DNA of 64,000 nt from assembly GCA_949775045.1 (NCBI GenBank), contig OX459102.1:14306772-14370771 (forward strand), given 5' to 3'. Numbering within the stretch: position 1 is the stretch's first letter; the number at the start of each line of letters is the position of its first letter. Positions 1-47,454 of the stretch are shown in pieces. The notes beneath the pieces were generated by a model. That model saw only the letters and a program-made list of their open reading frames with translations. It was not told the origin of the DNA and ran no database searches. Origin of the DNA: Metridium senile (taxonomy: Eukaryota; Cnidaria; Anthozoa; Actiniaria; Metridiidae). A program made the translations under genes and the position numbers.

Positions 1-3000
1 ACCCTTGTTGAGCGTATTATGAAAATGCGCATTTGGATATAACTTAAATTATTGTTTTACCGTATAATTCATCCATAAGAATAAGTTTTTGATACGATAA
101 ATCTATTCATAATCTGTCTTAGGGTCCGACGTCGCCAAGTCATAACAATCATTGATTCAGTGACTCCGATCGCATCAAAACTCTATTGCCATAACACTAA
201 ACCTTTGATTTCATTTTCTTATATTCGCACTTGAATGCTATAAGACCAAAACCGAATAAAAATAAGTTTACAGATTATTTTATCGTGACAGGATGTTGAT
301 TTCTGCATGTTTTTTAGTATGTTTCACGACCACTTTGTACATTACCGTACTTTCACTATGAGAAATACATAAATCATTAATAAGGGGTTTCTGAGCAGAG
401 GTTAATTTGATTCTTAAAAGACTGCGTACAGTTTCTAATAAATAGCTAGATAGATCGACGATAAATCCAAACACACAACCTAGCAGTTTCTATACTATTC
501 TATTAATAACACAGACGATAGCCAATCGAGATTTATGAGAAAGAATTTAAGGGTAAAATCGAATTTCAAACGTGTGAAAAATATAATGTATTTGTAAAAT
601 GTATTTATGGACTTGAACTGTCAATGTACTCATTATTTTTTCACGGTTCGTCGCTCGCTGTTCGAACGCACAATCGAACTTTGTTGCAATTATTTGACGT
701 GTTGCTCATAGTCTGTTTACTTTTGGGAAGATACGATTAACCACACTTAGAGATGTTTAAGTGTCCTGTCACGAGTTAATTATGTTCTTATGATATCGCG
801 AATCGGCCCTTCAACTTGCTATGGGGGTAATACACTCTAAAGCCTGCATATCCCAGGTTCTTTGCATACTTTACATTCCACTGACTGGAATATATTTATC
901 ACTATAATCCCGACTGCAATGTAATTATAGTTACCACCAGTACAATGCCTGGAGTATATTTGTTTTTGTGATCTTCCCAAAAATATATTTAGGTCCTTTG
1001 CATACTTTATATTCCACTGACTGGAATATATTTTTCACTATAATCCCGACTGCAATACAATTATAGTTACCACCAGAGCATAGCTTGGAGTATATTTGTT
1101 CTTGTGATCTTCCCAAAAATATATTTTCATATAATTGCTGCTTAGGATAATATATTAGGTACCACAATCCCAACTTGAAAATAAGCATGTATATATATAT
1201 ATACCACCATATATTGTCTGGAAAATTTGTTTCTGGAATTCACTTACTGAAAAATATTAATATTATGTATTTAATATTTAAACATTATATTTATATTTAT
1301 ATTTAATCACTTCCACCTTAAAAATACAATATAAAACAAAAAACAAAATACTAAAATGAGAATTGCTAAAAAATACTTTCATGATTCTGCCAGTAATTTA
1401 ATTACTACTACAATGCTGTCTGAAATAGCAGTTGCCATGACACATTGTCAATATTATTTATCAATCACTAATCTTTCAAAAACATGAATGAATTTACCTG
1501 GAATATATTTTGTTACCATAGTGGCATGAAAACAATACTTTTATCATAATCATGCATAGAATATATCTATTAGATAATTCCAACATTTGGTTTACCAGAT
1601 AATCAACTGTCACCTCTCAAATGATTTGTTTATACCATTAGTCTTGTTACTATTACTACTAGTATCACCTAAGTGTGTTTAAAAAATACCTCTTGTGAAT
1701 TTAAATGTATTTTCTAGATATATTTACAATCCAAGATATTATTTTCAATAAAAATATTAAAAACAAAAACAAAAAAAAACTAAGGATGAAAAAAAAATTA
1801 AGGATGAATATTTGTTTTTAAGAATGTTTATATTGGGAAGACAAAAAGCCAAAAAAAATGTATACCACTGCACCAGGGTTCTCAATTGCATGATAAAAAA
1901 CACAGAATCAATAGCAGAAGTAAATGTGAACTAAAATTAAACAAGGCATGAATTTTATAAGAAATTAAAATTGAGGGAGATCTTAAAATGAAATACATAG
2001 ATTATGATGCATACTTTTATCAAGTGTTTTTATCATTCACTAAAAGATCTGTCAATTTTGATATATGTTTATCTGAGGAATCGTCTAATTCTCTTGCATA
2101 GATAATGAGTTTCTTGTCATTTCTTTTGTGAAAAGAATAAATGATCACTATAAGGGAAACCTCATAGCTATAATTGCAACATTGTGACGTTCTTTTATCC
2201 ATAAATACCAAATAGATATGAAATAAATATTATGTCTTCACTCTTACTTGTCAAATTTCATAATTCTTATTAGAATAGTAATAGTATAAATTCTAAAATA
2301 AGAAAGCAATTATATAGGTGTATAATTTAATTTAGAATATTTTCCTCTGTCATAACCTATATATTCAACTATAGATAATAATGTGAATTTAATTAAATGT
2401 CAGACCTTATCTTTTCATAAAAATAATATGATCAAATTGTCATATCTTAAAATATATGATTATGTAATTTCATTAATATATTTCTTTCCCAAATTTTCCC
2501 ATTAATGTTTTTATATTCATTTGAAAACTCAAAATCATTGCTTCATTAATATAATACTAATTTCTTTTTAATTTTTATTAATATATTTTTTTTATAATAT
2601 TAATATTTTTATTTTCCAAATTTTCACATTAATATGTCATAATGTTTGATTCAATTCAAAACACTAAACCACATTTTCATTTATATAAAAGTATATACTT
2701 TCAATTTTTAGTAATAATGTTTTTTATAATATTCAGCTGCATATGCAACCACTTATCATGGATTTTATCTAATCTGAAACTCAATTTTTTTATTTTCTCA
2801 AAATTCATTCTCTTTCTTCACAATAATTGATATCAATTGCTATATGTAACCTATAGCTCTTTGAAACTGCTTTATCTCTTGTGATTCGTATTTGGTTGAT
2901 AACAGTAACATAATTATGGTTTATTTATGCGACATGTTTGCTTACTGCCTGCTTCTTTCCAAATAGTCTATAGCTTGCCTCAATTTAATGGACTCTAAAA

Positions 3001-4343
3001 TTTACATTTTGAATTGCACCTGTTTCTTTAAAGTTTGCATGCATGCTCATGAAATAGCAAATTGTGGAATTAGATTTAAAATAACATCTAATATGCAATA
3101 GAAAAGCTTACGGATCTAAAATAAGTATTATTATATTTTACTATTTCTCAATTTTCATAAGCAAAATAATTAACAAATTTTATAAAATTTAAAATTTTTC
3201 AAAATTTCAAATCTTGGGAACTGTGCTTATTTTAATTTAATTTATGAAAGCTTTATTGTTTTAACTTAACCTACATTGGGCATATAATAATTCATACTTT
3301 TACTATTTATTTCCATCAACATTTAATTTCATGACATATGCAACATCAAATTTCGAATATTATACTATTTTTCCTGAACTTGAACCACTTTACTCATTTT
3401 AATCTAATTTTATTGTTTAATAAAATCCTCTTAACCTCTAGTATAATATACTGATTGTGTTTATTATTTTCTTCTGTGATATATTATAACTATGACATTA
3501 CATTTAGGGCCTTCATATTGCCATGGTAACTGTATATTGTATAAGAGAACTTGAATGATTGAAGAAACAGATTAGAATATATCTTACTTACAACAGATAC
3601 ATTTTAAACTGTTTCTCATTTTGTTTTTATTTCTTACTCTCCATTATAGCTAGTTTTTGATAAATATTTTTTTGTAAATAAAAATAATGCCCTCATTTTC
3701 ATATTGATTGATTATTTGCTTATTTTTTCATTATATTTTAAATATCATTCAAATCATTTCTACTTAATACAAGAAAAATAACTTGCTTTATTATAATTTC
3801 TAAATTCATTGATTATTTTCTGTGATACATTTTTTTAATTAATATTTTGTTCTCTTCAATCTTTTGTTCAATTTTTCAATTTATTTATATTTCAAACAAT
3901 TTCTACTTAAACAGACATGTATAAACAATTAAAAAAAAACTATTTACTATCTGTATCTATTTCATGTATACTGCCTACAGAAACTGTTGCCATGGGTACA
4001 TGTTGATATGCTAATTGTCAAATTTCTCTAACTTCACATAGTGTTTCTTTGTAGTTTGAAGTTTCATAATAAGGACTTGATTCCTAATAAGGAAATGCAA
4101 ATGAGTATGCAAATGTGAATCGAAAAATATTGTAGAAAAAATGAATAAAGAGAATCATAACAATTCATATTTTAGATAAACATATCTTTGAAATTAAATG
4201 AATTAGGATGAAAACTTCAAAATAAAAAAAATAAAAACACTATGGTTTATTATTTCTTTGTATATCTTTTCTTTTTCATCGATGATAAGATAATTGAAAT
4301 AATGTATATTTTTAAGTTAAACAGTTTTACCCTGCATGCTGTT
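1..4343. other. AT-rich sequence before the first visible CaV1 exon
   Basis: Apart from the 136-bp repeat I see no splice-bounded coding segment on either strand. It is most likely part of a long CaV1 intron. The first 850 bases are less AT-rich and could contain something I cannot recognise. Confidence 0.6.
855..1126. repeat. Two-copy tandem repeat, 136-bp period
   Basis: Direct repeat starting at 855 and 991, with shared CTTTGCATACTTTA, TTCCACTGACTGGAATATAT and GTGATCTTCCCAAAAATAT. It lies upstream of the first visible exon. No coding sense seen. Confidence 0.8.
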
Positions 4344-4900
4344 ATGAGTATTCACGATTGTCTAAATTTTGTATCACTTTACAGGAAATCTGTAAGGATA
4401 TTTTTAGATTATACTATATATATGCTATACCATTATAATTAAATGAGCATAAAAAAACAACTATTAACTGGATGGATTGTAAATCCGCAAGCTAGGAATA
4501 AAATTAAATTTAACGTGGAAGAAATGATTTATGAGTATTCACGATTGTCTAATTTGTATAACTTTACAGGAAATCTGTAAGGATATTTTTAGATTATAAT
4601 ATATATGCTATACCATTATAAATGACCATAAAAAACAACTATTAACTGGATGGATTGTAAATCCGAAAGCTAGGAATAAAATTAAATTTAACATTCATGA
4701 AAGAAACAACTTATGAGTATTCATGATTGTCTATTTGTATATAACTTTACAGAAAATCTGTAAGGATATTTTTAGATTATACTATATATATGCTATACCA
4801 TTATAATTAAATGAGCATAAAAAAACAACTATTAACTGGATGGATTGTAAATCCGCAAGCTAGGAATAAAATTAGATTTAACGTGGTAGAAACAACTTAT
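4344..4900 (+). repeat. Tandem array (three copies, about 185 bp) before the first CaV1 exon
   Basis: Units start at 4344, 4531 and 4713, and a partial fourth runs into the intron before the 4971 exon. Each contains TTTACAG followed by GAAATCTGTAAGG, ATTTTTAG, GCTATACCATTATAA, GAGCATAA and TGGATGGATTG. These occur in the same order as similar words in the exon at 4971. They may be decayed copies of that exon; the AT content makes this less certain than the AID case. Confidence 0.6.
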
Positions 4901-4970
4901 TATTAATCATGGTTCCCACGTACAAGGAAATATTGCAAACTATTAACTGGTCTTTTTTTCTATTTCACAG

Positions 4971-39904
<34,934 letters not shown>

Positions 39905-40425
39905 TTGAAATTGAAATTATTTGTGGAATTGCAAGAATTTACGGAATTGCAAGAATTTAAGAAATGTCAAGAATCTGGTTATGTCTTGGAAAGTGATTGA
40001 CTTGGTTCGACAAGAATTTTATAAAGAAAACAGATATCCTGCTTGATGGCACGGATATAAATGGACATTGTGATAATGGAGTTCATGTGCGGGAGAAGAA
40101 CACTTCTTTAGTTTTTGCTTCTTTGACTGGAAAACAGTTTTATTGTATGGTATATGCGTATTATGGCAATGATGTGGAGAAACAGAAAAGTAGCTTTAAA
40201 ATGGTGTTGCCAATCTTCCTGGAAAATGATCCATCGTGTTTGACAAACGCTACATAATGTTCTGGGAAAAGGCCAGGATTTGGTCTTGTGGAAAACAAGC
40301 TTAAACAACGATAGCATGCCGGTGATTCAAGCAAGACTTCAAGCAGGGCAAAGGGGTTGAATGATAGAATATAATTTAAAATATTTGATATTGCCAGGTT
40401 AGCAAATCTATTAACATTTTGAGAA

Positions 40426-40431
40426 AATAAA
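40426..40431 (+). promoter_or_regulatory. Candidate polyadenylation signal of the CaV1 gene
   Basis: AATAAA about 520 bases after the CaV1 stop, in AT-rich sequence without other gene signals. It is the first canonical hexamer I noticed downstream. The 3' UTR would be about 0.5 kb. Not confirmed by a transcript. Confidence 0.5.
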
Positions 40432-40739
40432 CGACACATTTGAGTTCTGACATAGCTTATAGTCCAACATGTCTCGACAGTGCTACGATTCCATGTCACA
40501 GATATAATTAGTTAAAGGAAATGAAAGCTATGTGAAAGCATGATGTCTCATTTATTTTCTTAAAATATTTTATAGAGCGCCGGAAAGGCAAGGGATTTGT
40601 ATGTCATATAGTTTATTTTATTACTACGAATGATAGTACAAACTATTGTTAATTAATCTCAATTTTTATTTATTTATTTTAGTTTATAGTAATATATTAT
40701 TATGCTGGTTTATATTTTCGTATCGCACGTATTTTAACT

Positions 40740-42053
40740 TAATTTTATTGTCAAATTGTAGCAAGAAAAGCCCGGTTGTTAGATAATGTCGGATATGACA
40801 TTTTGAAATTTGAGGATAAGAAGGTGTCTAAAGAATATACCATAATGAATTTACATAATACAACAGTTGTAGATTTTACATCAATGCAGTATTTTTGGCG
40901 ATGTGGATAATCATGACAATGATGATAATGCTGGGTTATTGCCCTTTTCCAAAATCAGTAAATGACTGGGTACATATCTTGATGTCCTCTATTTAATTAT
41001 GAGGTTCATTTCTTAATTTCATTAATTAGGGAAACTAGTACCCAGTCCTTTACTCGTTTTGGAAAAGGCCTATTGCGATTATGGTGATGATGATGAAAAT
41101 AGTGATGATCAGGGTGATCATGTAATGATAGTGATGATAATGATGATTATAATTATAGTGATACTAATGAAGGTGGTGATGATGATGATGATAGGGATAA
41201 TCGTGATAGTGATACTGGTGATGATGACGATGATATTGGTGATGATGATAGTGATGACGATGATGATAGTGGTGTTGATAATGATGGTGGTGATGATGAT
41301 GATAGGGATAACCGTGATAGTGATAATTGTGATGATGATATTGGTGATGATGATAGTGATGACGATTATGATAGTGATGGTGGTGTTGATGATGATGATG
41401 ACTATATCGCTCATCAATAATATTGATTATTATGATGATTCTTGGTAATGATAGTGATTGGTGGCAACGAAGGTGGAAATAACCAACTATAATGCATCAT
41501 GACGATAATAATTAATATTGGTAATGTATAAACTGCATTGATGTGAAATCATTTCTGTTTTCTAATTAACAAGGCTGCGGGGAGACTATCAAATGAACAA
41601 ATCGACAAAGTATTGTTGTAGAAAATAGTAACTCAACTTTTAGAACTAAACAGGATTTTGTAGAATTATAGATTGAATAGACAAATTGTAGTATTAGTAG
41701 TTTAATAGTTGAAATGTATAGCAATATTTTGCATTCATATAAATTAATACCAAAGGACACGTTTTAAATATTCAACAAAATTTTTGAGCAATTTTTTATA
41801 CCAAATAATTAAAAAAAACGTATAGCTTCATGGAAACGAAATTGTCAATATTTCAAAATTCAATTTTATTACGTTTTGCTAACAAACAATTTATAAGATC
41901 ATTGTAGTAATAATAATAATAATAATAATGTATTATTATCAATGAAATGATCTATTAAGAAAGCAAATATATACCATATATAATTGTGGTAATTGATATA
42001 CTCTAATTTAATTCAATGAAGTTAGTCATCAAAAATCTATAAAAGCCTGGACC
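40740..42053. other. Intergenic spacer with GAT microsatellite
   Basis: 41080-41420 is an interrupted GATGATGAT tract. The rest is AT-rich. No gene seen. Confidence 0.7.
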
Positions 42054-42553
42054 ATGAACGGTCACTATATACCTATTTCAATAATCGTTAACGCAATCAA
42101 AGCTTCAGTCCAGTCTGTCAAGGCTGCAAAAGATGTCGGTATCAAAGCTACAGTCCAGACTGTCAAGGCTGCAAAGGATGTCGCAATCAAAGCTTTAGTC
42201 CAGTCTGTCAAGGCTGCAAAGGATGTCGGTATCAAAGCTACAGTCCAGAATGTCAAGGCTGCAAAGGATGTCGGTATCAAAGGTACAGTCCAGACTCTCA
42301 AGGCTGCAAAGGATGTCGGTGTTTCTTCTCTTGCTTTCGATTTATTCATATAGTATATTTTGGTTGTAGTTGTTTGTGTTATATGGCCATAAGTTGTTGC
42401 AGTGGTAGATGATAAAACAAATATTCCTTCACAAAACGTGTAATAAATCACATCAAATTATGTTCATATTAATGATATATTTTGCAGGCTTCAGAGTGTG
42501 GACCGTAGCTTCGGATGCGACAATGATTTTTTTAATAGGTGTATTTCAAATTG
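42054..42553. mobile_element. MITE with 48-bp internal repeats that mimic a repeat protein
   Basis: Ends ATACCTATTTCAATAATCG and TTTTTTAATAGGTGTATTTC. Inside, five 48-bp units leave an open frame of 16-residue repeats (VQTVKAAKDVGIKA). The related element at 21225-21510 has only one unit, so the ORF arose by expansion and is probably not a gene. Confidence 0.7.
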
Positions 42554-43214
42554 TGACTTGTAAAAGATTTCAAATCCATTATTTAAAATATATAGAAAGA
42601 TGTCAAATATTTCTACCCATAATTCTTGCTTGTCTAAGCTTGTCTAAGGTTTCCGGTGACTAACGTTCTTGAAATAAGTGTATTGCATTTGATACGCTTG
42701 TCATTGAGTACAGGTAGCCCAAGCTGAAGATACGGGACCTTTTACAGAGAATCTGTAGGGGGTGTAGCCTGTAAACAGCCGTCCGCACCCCTCCCACACC
42801 GTTTTTCTTTGTAGGGTGAAGGGCGGGGACCACTGTACACAGTGTACAGAGGGAGATATATGTTTTTTGTATGTATGTTGATAGAAATGAGTGAATTTAT
42901 TTGTCTTTTATTTCATGAAAATCAGTTTCATTCATTTTTTTGTAGATTTTCAGTAATCGGTTTGGTTTCGTATTAGTGACATTTTGGGCAAATTTTTCCA
43001 ACCATTATATGTAACAAGGCATAAAAGCAATAATTTCAATTAAGCATAATAAATTCATCTCTATAATTCAAAATATATATAATTTCCGTTTTACGTTTTC
43101 TTTGAAATTGTTTTCTACCTCTATCTTGGGCTACCTGTGGACTAAGCTCTTTAGTCCCCTACCCTGTAACATGTACAATAATTACCATATTTGGCTAATA
43201 TAAATTCATTATAC

Positions 43215-43348
43215 CACGTGACTGCTTGGCTCAAACAACCAATTTTGTTCATTTCTTGGATATCTATAAATATTAATTATTCATATTGAAGTTGTATCTT
43301 ATTAGTTATTGTATTTAACTAATTTAGTTTCAGCCAAGCAGTCACGTG
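43215..43348. mobile_element. MITE with CACGTGACTGCTTGGCT ends
   Basis: Inverted termini CACGTGACTGCTTGGCT and AGCCAAGCAGTCACGTG around an AT-rich centre. Confidence 0.65.
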
Positions 43349-43720
43349 ACTTTCAACACTTTCCAAATAAAGACAAGTGTTGTTATACAAAGTAGTTAGA
43401 AGTTGAGCAGAAAGGTTTAGATGCAATTTCAAATTTGGTAGCAACAGGGCTTTATTTTTGTTTTTTAGAATTGCTTTAGTTGTGGTAAACCTTCCCAAAA
43501 ATGATGAATATTTTTATAATTATGACAGGTTCAAGTAAACCAAGATGTTGTCAAACAAGTTATTTGTTTTTTTTTCAAATCAGACCTTCACGCAGTTGTC
43601 ATTCTTAAGCCTGATTAACTCTAATCCAGGACTAACTCCAATGCTATATGAACGTAAAGCCGAAATAAGCCATTGAACAAAACGATCATTGAAAAATTCA
43701 ATTAACAGATAGCTAATAGA

Positions 43721-43845
43721 ATGAAATTTGTAACAACGTAAAAAATGTTAACTTAATTTCAAAGTATAGAGTAAAAGACGAAGGGCTAAAGCTCGAAACG
43801 TCAGTAAAGTTAAGTTAACATTTTTTACGGTTTTACAAATTTCAT
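43721..43845. mobile_element. Foldback element carrying a GAAACGTCA hairpin
   Basis: Arms ATGAAATTTGTAA and TTTACAAATTTCAT, inner arms AAAAAATGTTAACTTAA. The centre reads GACGAAGGGCTAAAGCTCGA followed by AACGTCAG. Confidence 0.65.
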
Positions 43846-43928
43846 TATATTACCTATCATTTATATCAAACACCGACGCAGCCTATACTAGTTAACTCGC
43901 TAGTTTCCATTTATATTTTCAAATAACA

Positions 43929-44352
43929 GGGGGGGGGGGGGGGGGTACTCCGCTACGATTTGGGTAGGGGTGTTCCGCTGGGATCCTAAAACGGTTACCC
44001 TGTTTATGACAGAAAAAAACAAATTCTTATACCCTGTTTATGACAAGTGATAAAAATGGGACCCTGTTTATGACAGTTTAGGACCATGTTTATGCCGCGA
44101 AAACGTGATGAATTTCCCGAAAGACGAAAGACCGAGCTGCTCATCATATTACCTAATTTACTATACCTGATTATGACAAAAAAAAATAAGGAAATGGGGA
44201 AATGGGGTAAATATATTCCCTGTTTATGACAGAAAACTAAAAAAACCATACCCTGTTTATGACAGAAAGCTCGAAAAACCATACCCTGTTCAGCGGATCA
44301 TCCCCGTATAGTAAATATATGGGAGTACCCCCCCCCCCCCCCCCCCCCCCCG
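43929..44352. mobile_element. Element bounded by poly-G and poly-C
   Basis: It starts in about 18 G followed by TACTCCGC and ends GGGAGTAC followed by about 22 C. Internal repeats of ACCCTGTTTATGACAG occur at least five times. The minus-strand ORF made of HKQG repeats is an artefact of this. Confidence 0.75.
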
Positions 44353-44505
44353 GGTATAGACCTAATCCAGCTTTGAACTATCCGACTCTAAAGCTTTACT
44401 TTATCCAACCCAAAAGTCCAAGATTTATCACGAATGCCTTTGAAACCCTTAATGCAACAACAAGTTAGTCCACAATTAAACCCCTTATTTAAAATCCACT
44501 TTTCG

Positions 44506-44969
44506 TGTACACCTAATTGCAAGAACGTTGTCCTGACTTTTGTATTTAGTGGAATAGGAATTAATACTTCCGTTTCGTGTTATCTGGCCCTGCTGTACTG
44601 TTGGTACAGAAGGTGCATTTGTACAGGGATAACCTCGATCCAACGAAAATTCAAATAATAGCATTTTTCTTACACTGCGAGCAGAGGTTCTTTTATCTTG
44701 CCCTTAGAGCGTCGTTCCAGGTAAAAGAAAGGAACCTCTGCTCGCAGGGTTTTGCTTAGAAAATGTGAATATTTTAACAGCAAATCGAGGCTTAGCCTGT
44801 ATACAAATGCGCCTTTTGTCAAAAAGTACAGCGGTGCTAGATAACGTGAATTTGAAGTATTTAAAGACAAAAAGGATCAGTGAAGCTCAACTCTTTTTTT
44901 GTTATTCCATTCTTACTAAATTACTTATGTTATTTTTTCATTTAATAACATTCTTGCAAGTAGGTGTAT
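44506..44969. mobile_element. MITE with a second foldback nested in it
   Basis: Outer ends GTACACCTAATTGCAAGAAC and TTCTTGCAAGTAGGTGTA. The nested element at about 44678-44752 has arms CTGCGAGCAGAGGTTC and GAACCTCTGCTCGCAG. Confidence 0.7.
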
Positions 44970-45235
44970 CTCTTTCATAAAAGAGCCCGAAAAGTTCAAT
45001 GGATCCGGCCGCAAATACCCAATTCATAATACTGCCCAGACAATCTTATTCTCAAGTAGGACAAATATTTACATTGTCAATGCTTATGCCCATTCAGTGG
45101 CAAGCGTCCAAAGGTCTTTATGGTACCAGTCATTCGACAAATATACCTATATTTTCAAAAGCTTAACAAATATCATTGATATTAATTTTTTGTGTGGTTT
45201 TCGGAATATCGTTAACGTTGTTCAATTAACCACAA

Positions 45236-45730
45236 AATGTGACACGTGATTATTTTTATTCAGCAGTTGCAATTTCATTTTTTAACTGTATAATGAGTAA
45301 CAATGAACTTAGAATATGCTAGTATCGAGCATTTCAGCTAACTCATGTTACTACAAAAAGTGACATGTGATTCTTTTTTTTTCAGCAGTTGCAATTTTAA
45401 TTTTTAACTGTATAATGAGTAACAATATTAAGGCTAGTATCGAGCATTCATATAGAGCTAACTTATGTTAGTACAAAAAATAACATTTGATTGATGATGA
45501 TGATGATGATGCGTCTTTATTTAATGAGGGTAAAAACATAGTTACTGGTTTCCCAGTAGTTTTCACTATGGCCCTCCAAAATTTGATTCTTTTTTTCAGC
45601 GTGCAGTTGCAATTGCAATTTTTAACTGCATAATGAGTAACAATGAACTTGGAATATTAATGCTAGAGCATTTTAGAGCCAACTCATGCTCTGTCACGTG
45701 ACATTTATTTCGGTGTTGATGTATTTTTGG
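45236..45730. repeat. Three-copy array with CAGTTGCAATTT units
   Basis: Units carry GTGACACGTGATT, CAGCAGTTGCAATTT, AACTGTATAATGAGTAACAA and GCTAGTATCGAGCAT. A lone inverted copy lies at 10255-10425. Confidence 0.75.
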
Positions 45731-46455
45731 TGTATAATTCATGCTAATGACATGTAACTGCATGTATAAATTATCTCTACAGTTACTTGGCAATGGCATT
45801 AGAAATGCTAAAACGTTGTATTTTTCGGCCCATCTTGTTATTGGCTAAATATTTTTTTACTAGTCGTAAATTATATACGTTATCATTATTGTAGTAGTTG
45901 AGAATGGCCTTCAACACTTCGATAAGCCCACGCTTTCCACCAGTCTAGTCACGTACGTTTGAGCGCGTTTTTTCAACAACAATGCTTAGAGTCCTTAGAT
46001 AGTTTGCACGAAGACTTAATTACAGCCATTTTGGAATAACGGTCACTTGCACGAGAGCAAAGTATGTCGCCTAATTCGACTGACCAGCCTCTCACGCACC
46101 GAATATTCTTTTGCGTTTCAACATAAACACGAGGCTAATAGTTCTAAATCAATGACTAGTATTTACATTGTGTGTTATCAGATCTCGAGTTTTACTTTTC
46201 GATGGTAAAAAGATTACAAAACAGTCTAGTCTTAATTAAAAGGAATCGAAGTCTCTATAATTTATAGTGTATTTTCAACTCAAACGTCCCTTACGACCGA
46301 ATACTCAAATAAAATAAGTTTCCATTATATTGATCTGATTGGCATGTTATCAACTCCAGAAAATTCACACCAACCAGGTTTCAGGGTTTGTCAAGTTTCC
46401 AAAAAGCCGATGATATATATTATTAATATTATATTCATGAAGTTTAAAGAGTCCC
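45731..46455. other. Spacer downstream of the GPCR
   Basis: No repeat or gene recognised; includes the GPCR 3' flank. Confidence 0.5.
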
Positions 46456-47454
46456 TCAGGCCTGCAAATCTGTAGAATTAGTGTTTTCGACCGTACCTCC
46501 AGGCCCAGTACATTTATATGAGTACTTGATCACATCTTTAAACCCTTCATTAAGGTCCTTCATACGCCACAAGTACAGCAAAGGGTTGATCGTTGAATTA
46601 AATAACACAAGTGTTTCCCCCGACGTTAAAATGGTATAAGTCTTCTTCAAAATGTTGAAATTTTCAGGGTTGTTTCTTAATAATAATAACGAAGCCACAG
46701 AACACCAGAACAAAAATGAGTAAAACACAATTATTGTTAAAAACACAATCACCATTGTCTTCAGTGATCTTCGATATTTAGAAACATTAAAAGTGTTCGT
46801 TATTTGGTCTGTGCTATCAGCTGTTTCAGTGTTTGGAGATACAGTCGTTAATCGCCTCAGATAGTAGAATGACATTGAGTATGAAACAGTTATTGTCGCC
46901 AGCAGGACAAATATAAAGGCTAACGCTATTGTGGTTGCAGTTTTGATCCGCATCGATGACAGCTTCGTTGCAATGATCACAAATGCTATACTTAAACCAA
47001 CCCACCCGGCTAAGAGCATTAGAACCACTCTCTTTAAAGTCACCACACTCCTGTATCTCTTCTTGATCTTAATTGCAAGAAACCGATCTATACTTATGAG
47101 CGCCAAGGTGTAAAGAGACTCGGCTCCAAGCCAATAGCCCAACATTCGTCCCGTCACAAACGTTCCACAGAAAACAACAGTGTCCCTTTCCAAAGTAGCA
47201 ACATTGGTGACAGCAAATAACGGATCCACAAAAAGAGCTACTAAGAAATCTCCCAGAGCTAAATTACCCAGTAATACATAAGAAGGCTTGTGTAACGACG
47301 GGATCTTCCATATTGTGTACATAATCAGAAAATTTAAGAAACCTCCTATGATTCCTAATAAAACATAAGTAAAATAAATGACTGAGATTATAGCAGTACT
47401 CGATGTCTGACTTGTAAAAGTCTTGTTAAAAAGACCGTCGCATTTCTCACTCAT
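46456..47454 (-). CDS. Orphan class A (rhodopsin-like) G-protein-coupled receptor
   Basis: Intronless 332-aa seven-helix receptor. An N-glycosylation site is seen at Asn10 (NKT). TM1 contains GFLNFLIMY, TM2 reads NLALGDFLVALF, TM3 ends SIDRFLAI (DRF in place of DRY, residues 123-125), and TM7 reads NSTINPLLY (NPxxY). An amphipathic helix 8 follows, ending at a possible palmitoylation Cys (315). The extracellular loop before TM5 has no Cys, so the usual TM3-ECL2 disulfide is absent, as in melanocortin-like receptors. Single-exon receptors of this build are numerous in cnidarians and their ligands are unknown, so I name none. The start ATG at 47454 lies in the first unit of a 165-bp tandem array; alternative upstream ATGs in that array lead to short ORFs. 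Confidence 0.93.
   Translation of the reverse strand: MSEKCDGLFNKTFTSQTSSTAIISVIYFTYVLLGIIGGFLNFLIMYTIWKIPSLHKPSYVLLGNLALGDFLVALFVDPLFAVTNVATLERDTVVFCGTFVTGRMLGYWLGAESLYTLALISIDRFLAIKIKKRYRSVVTLKRVVLMLLAGWVGLSIAFVIIATKLSSMRIKTATTIALAFIFVLLATITVSYSMSFYYLRRLTTVSPNTETADSTDQITNTFNVSKYRRSLKTMVIVFLTIIVFYSFLFWCSVASLLLLRNNPENFNILKKTYTILTSGETLVLFNSTINPLLYLWRMKDLNEGFKDVIKYSYKCTGPGGTVENTNSTDLQA

Noticed and set aside
855..1126. CRISPR-like direct repeats, also considered at 12232-12665 and 47443-47940
   Set aside because: Units are 130-165 bp and contiguous without spacers, and the DNA is eukaryotic.
1..4970. Search for the domain I S1 exon and N-terminus
   Set aside because: No frame with the expected W-K-P-F-E and S1 pattern next to a GT donor was found, so I leave the gene 5'-partial.
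42054..42353. 99-residue repeat protein as a genuine gene
   Set aside because: It lies wholly within a MITE; kept as a finding only.
44004..44282. Minus-strand ORF with HKQG repeats
   Set aside because: Reading of the internal repeat of the G/C-bounded element.
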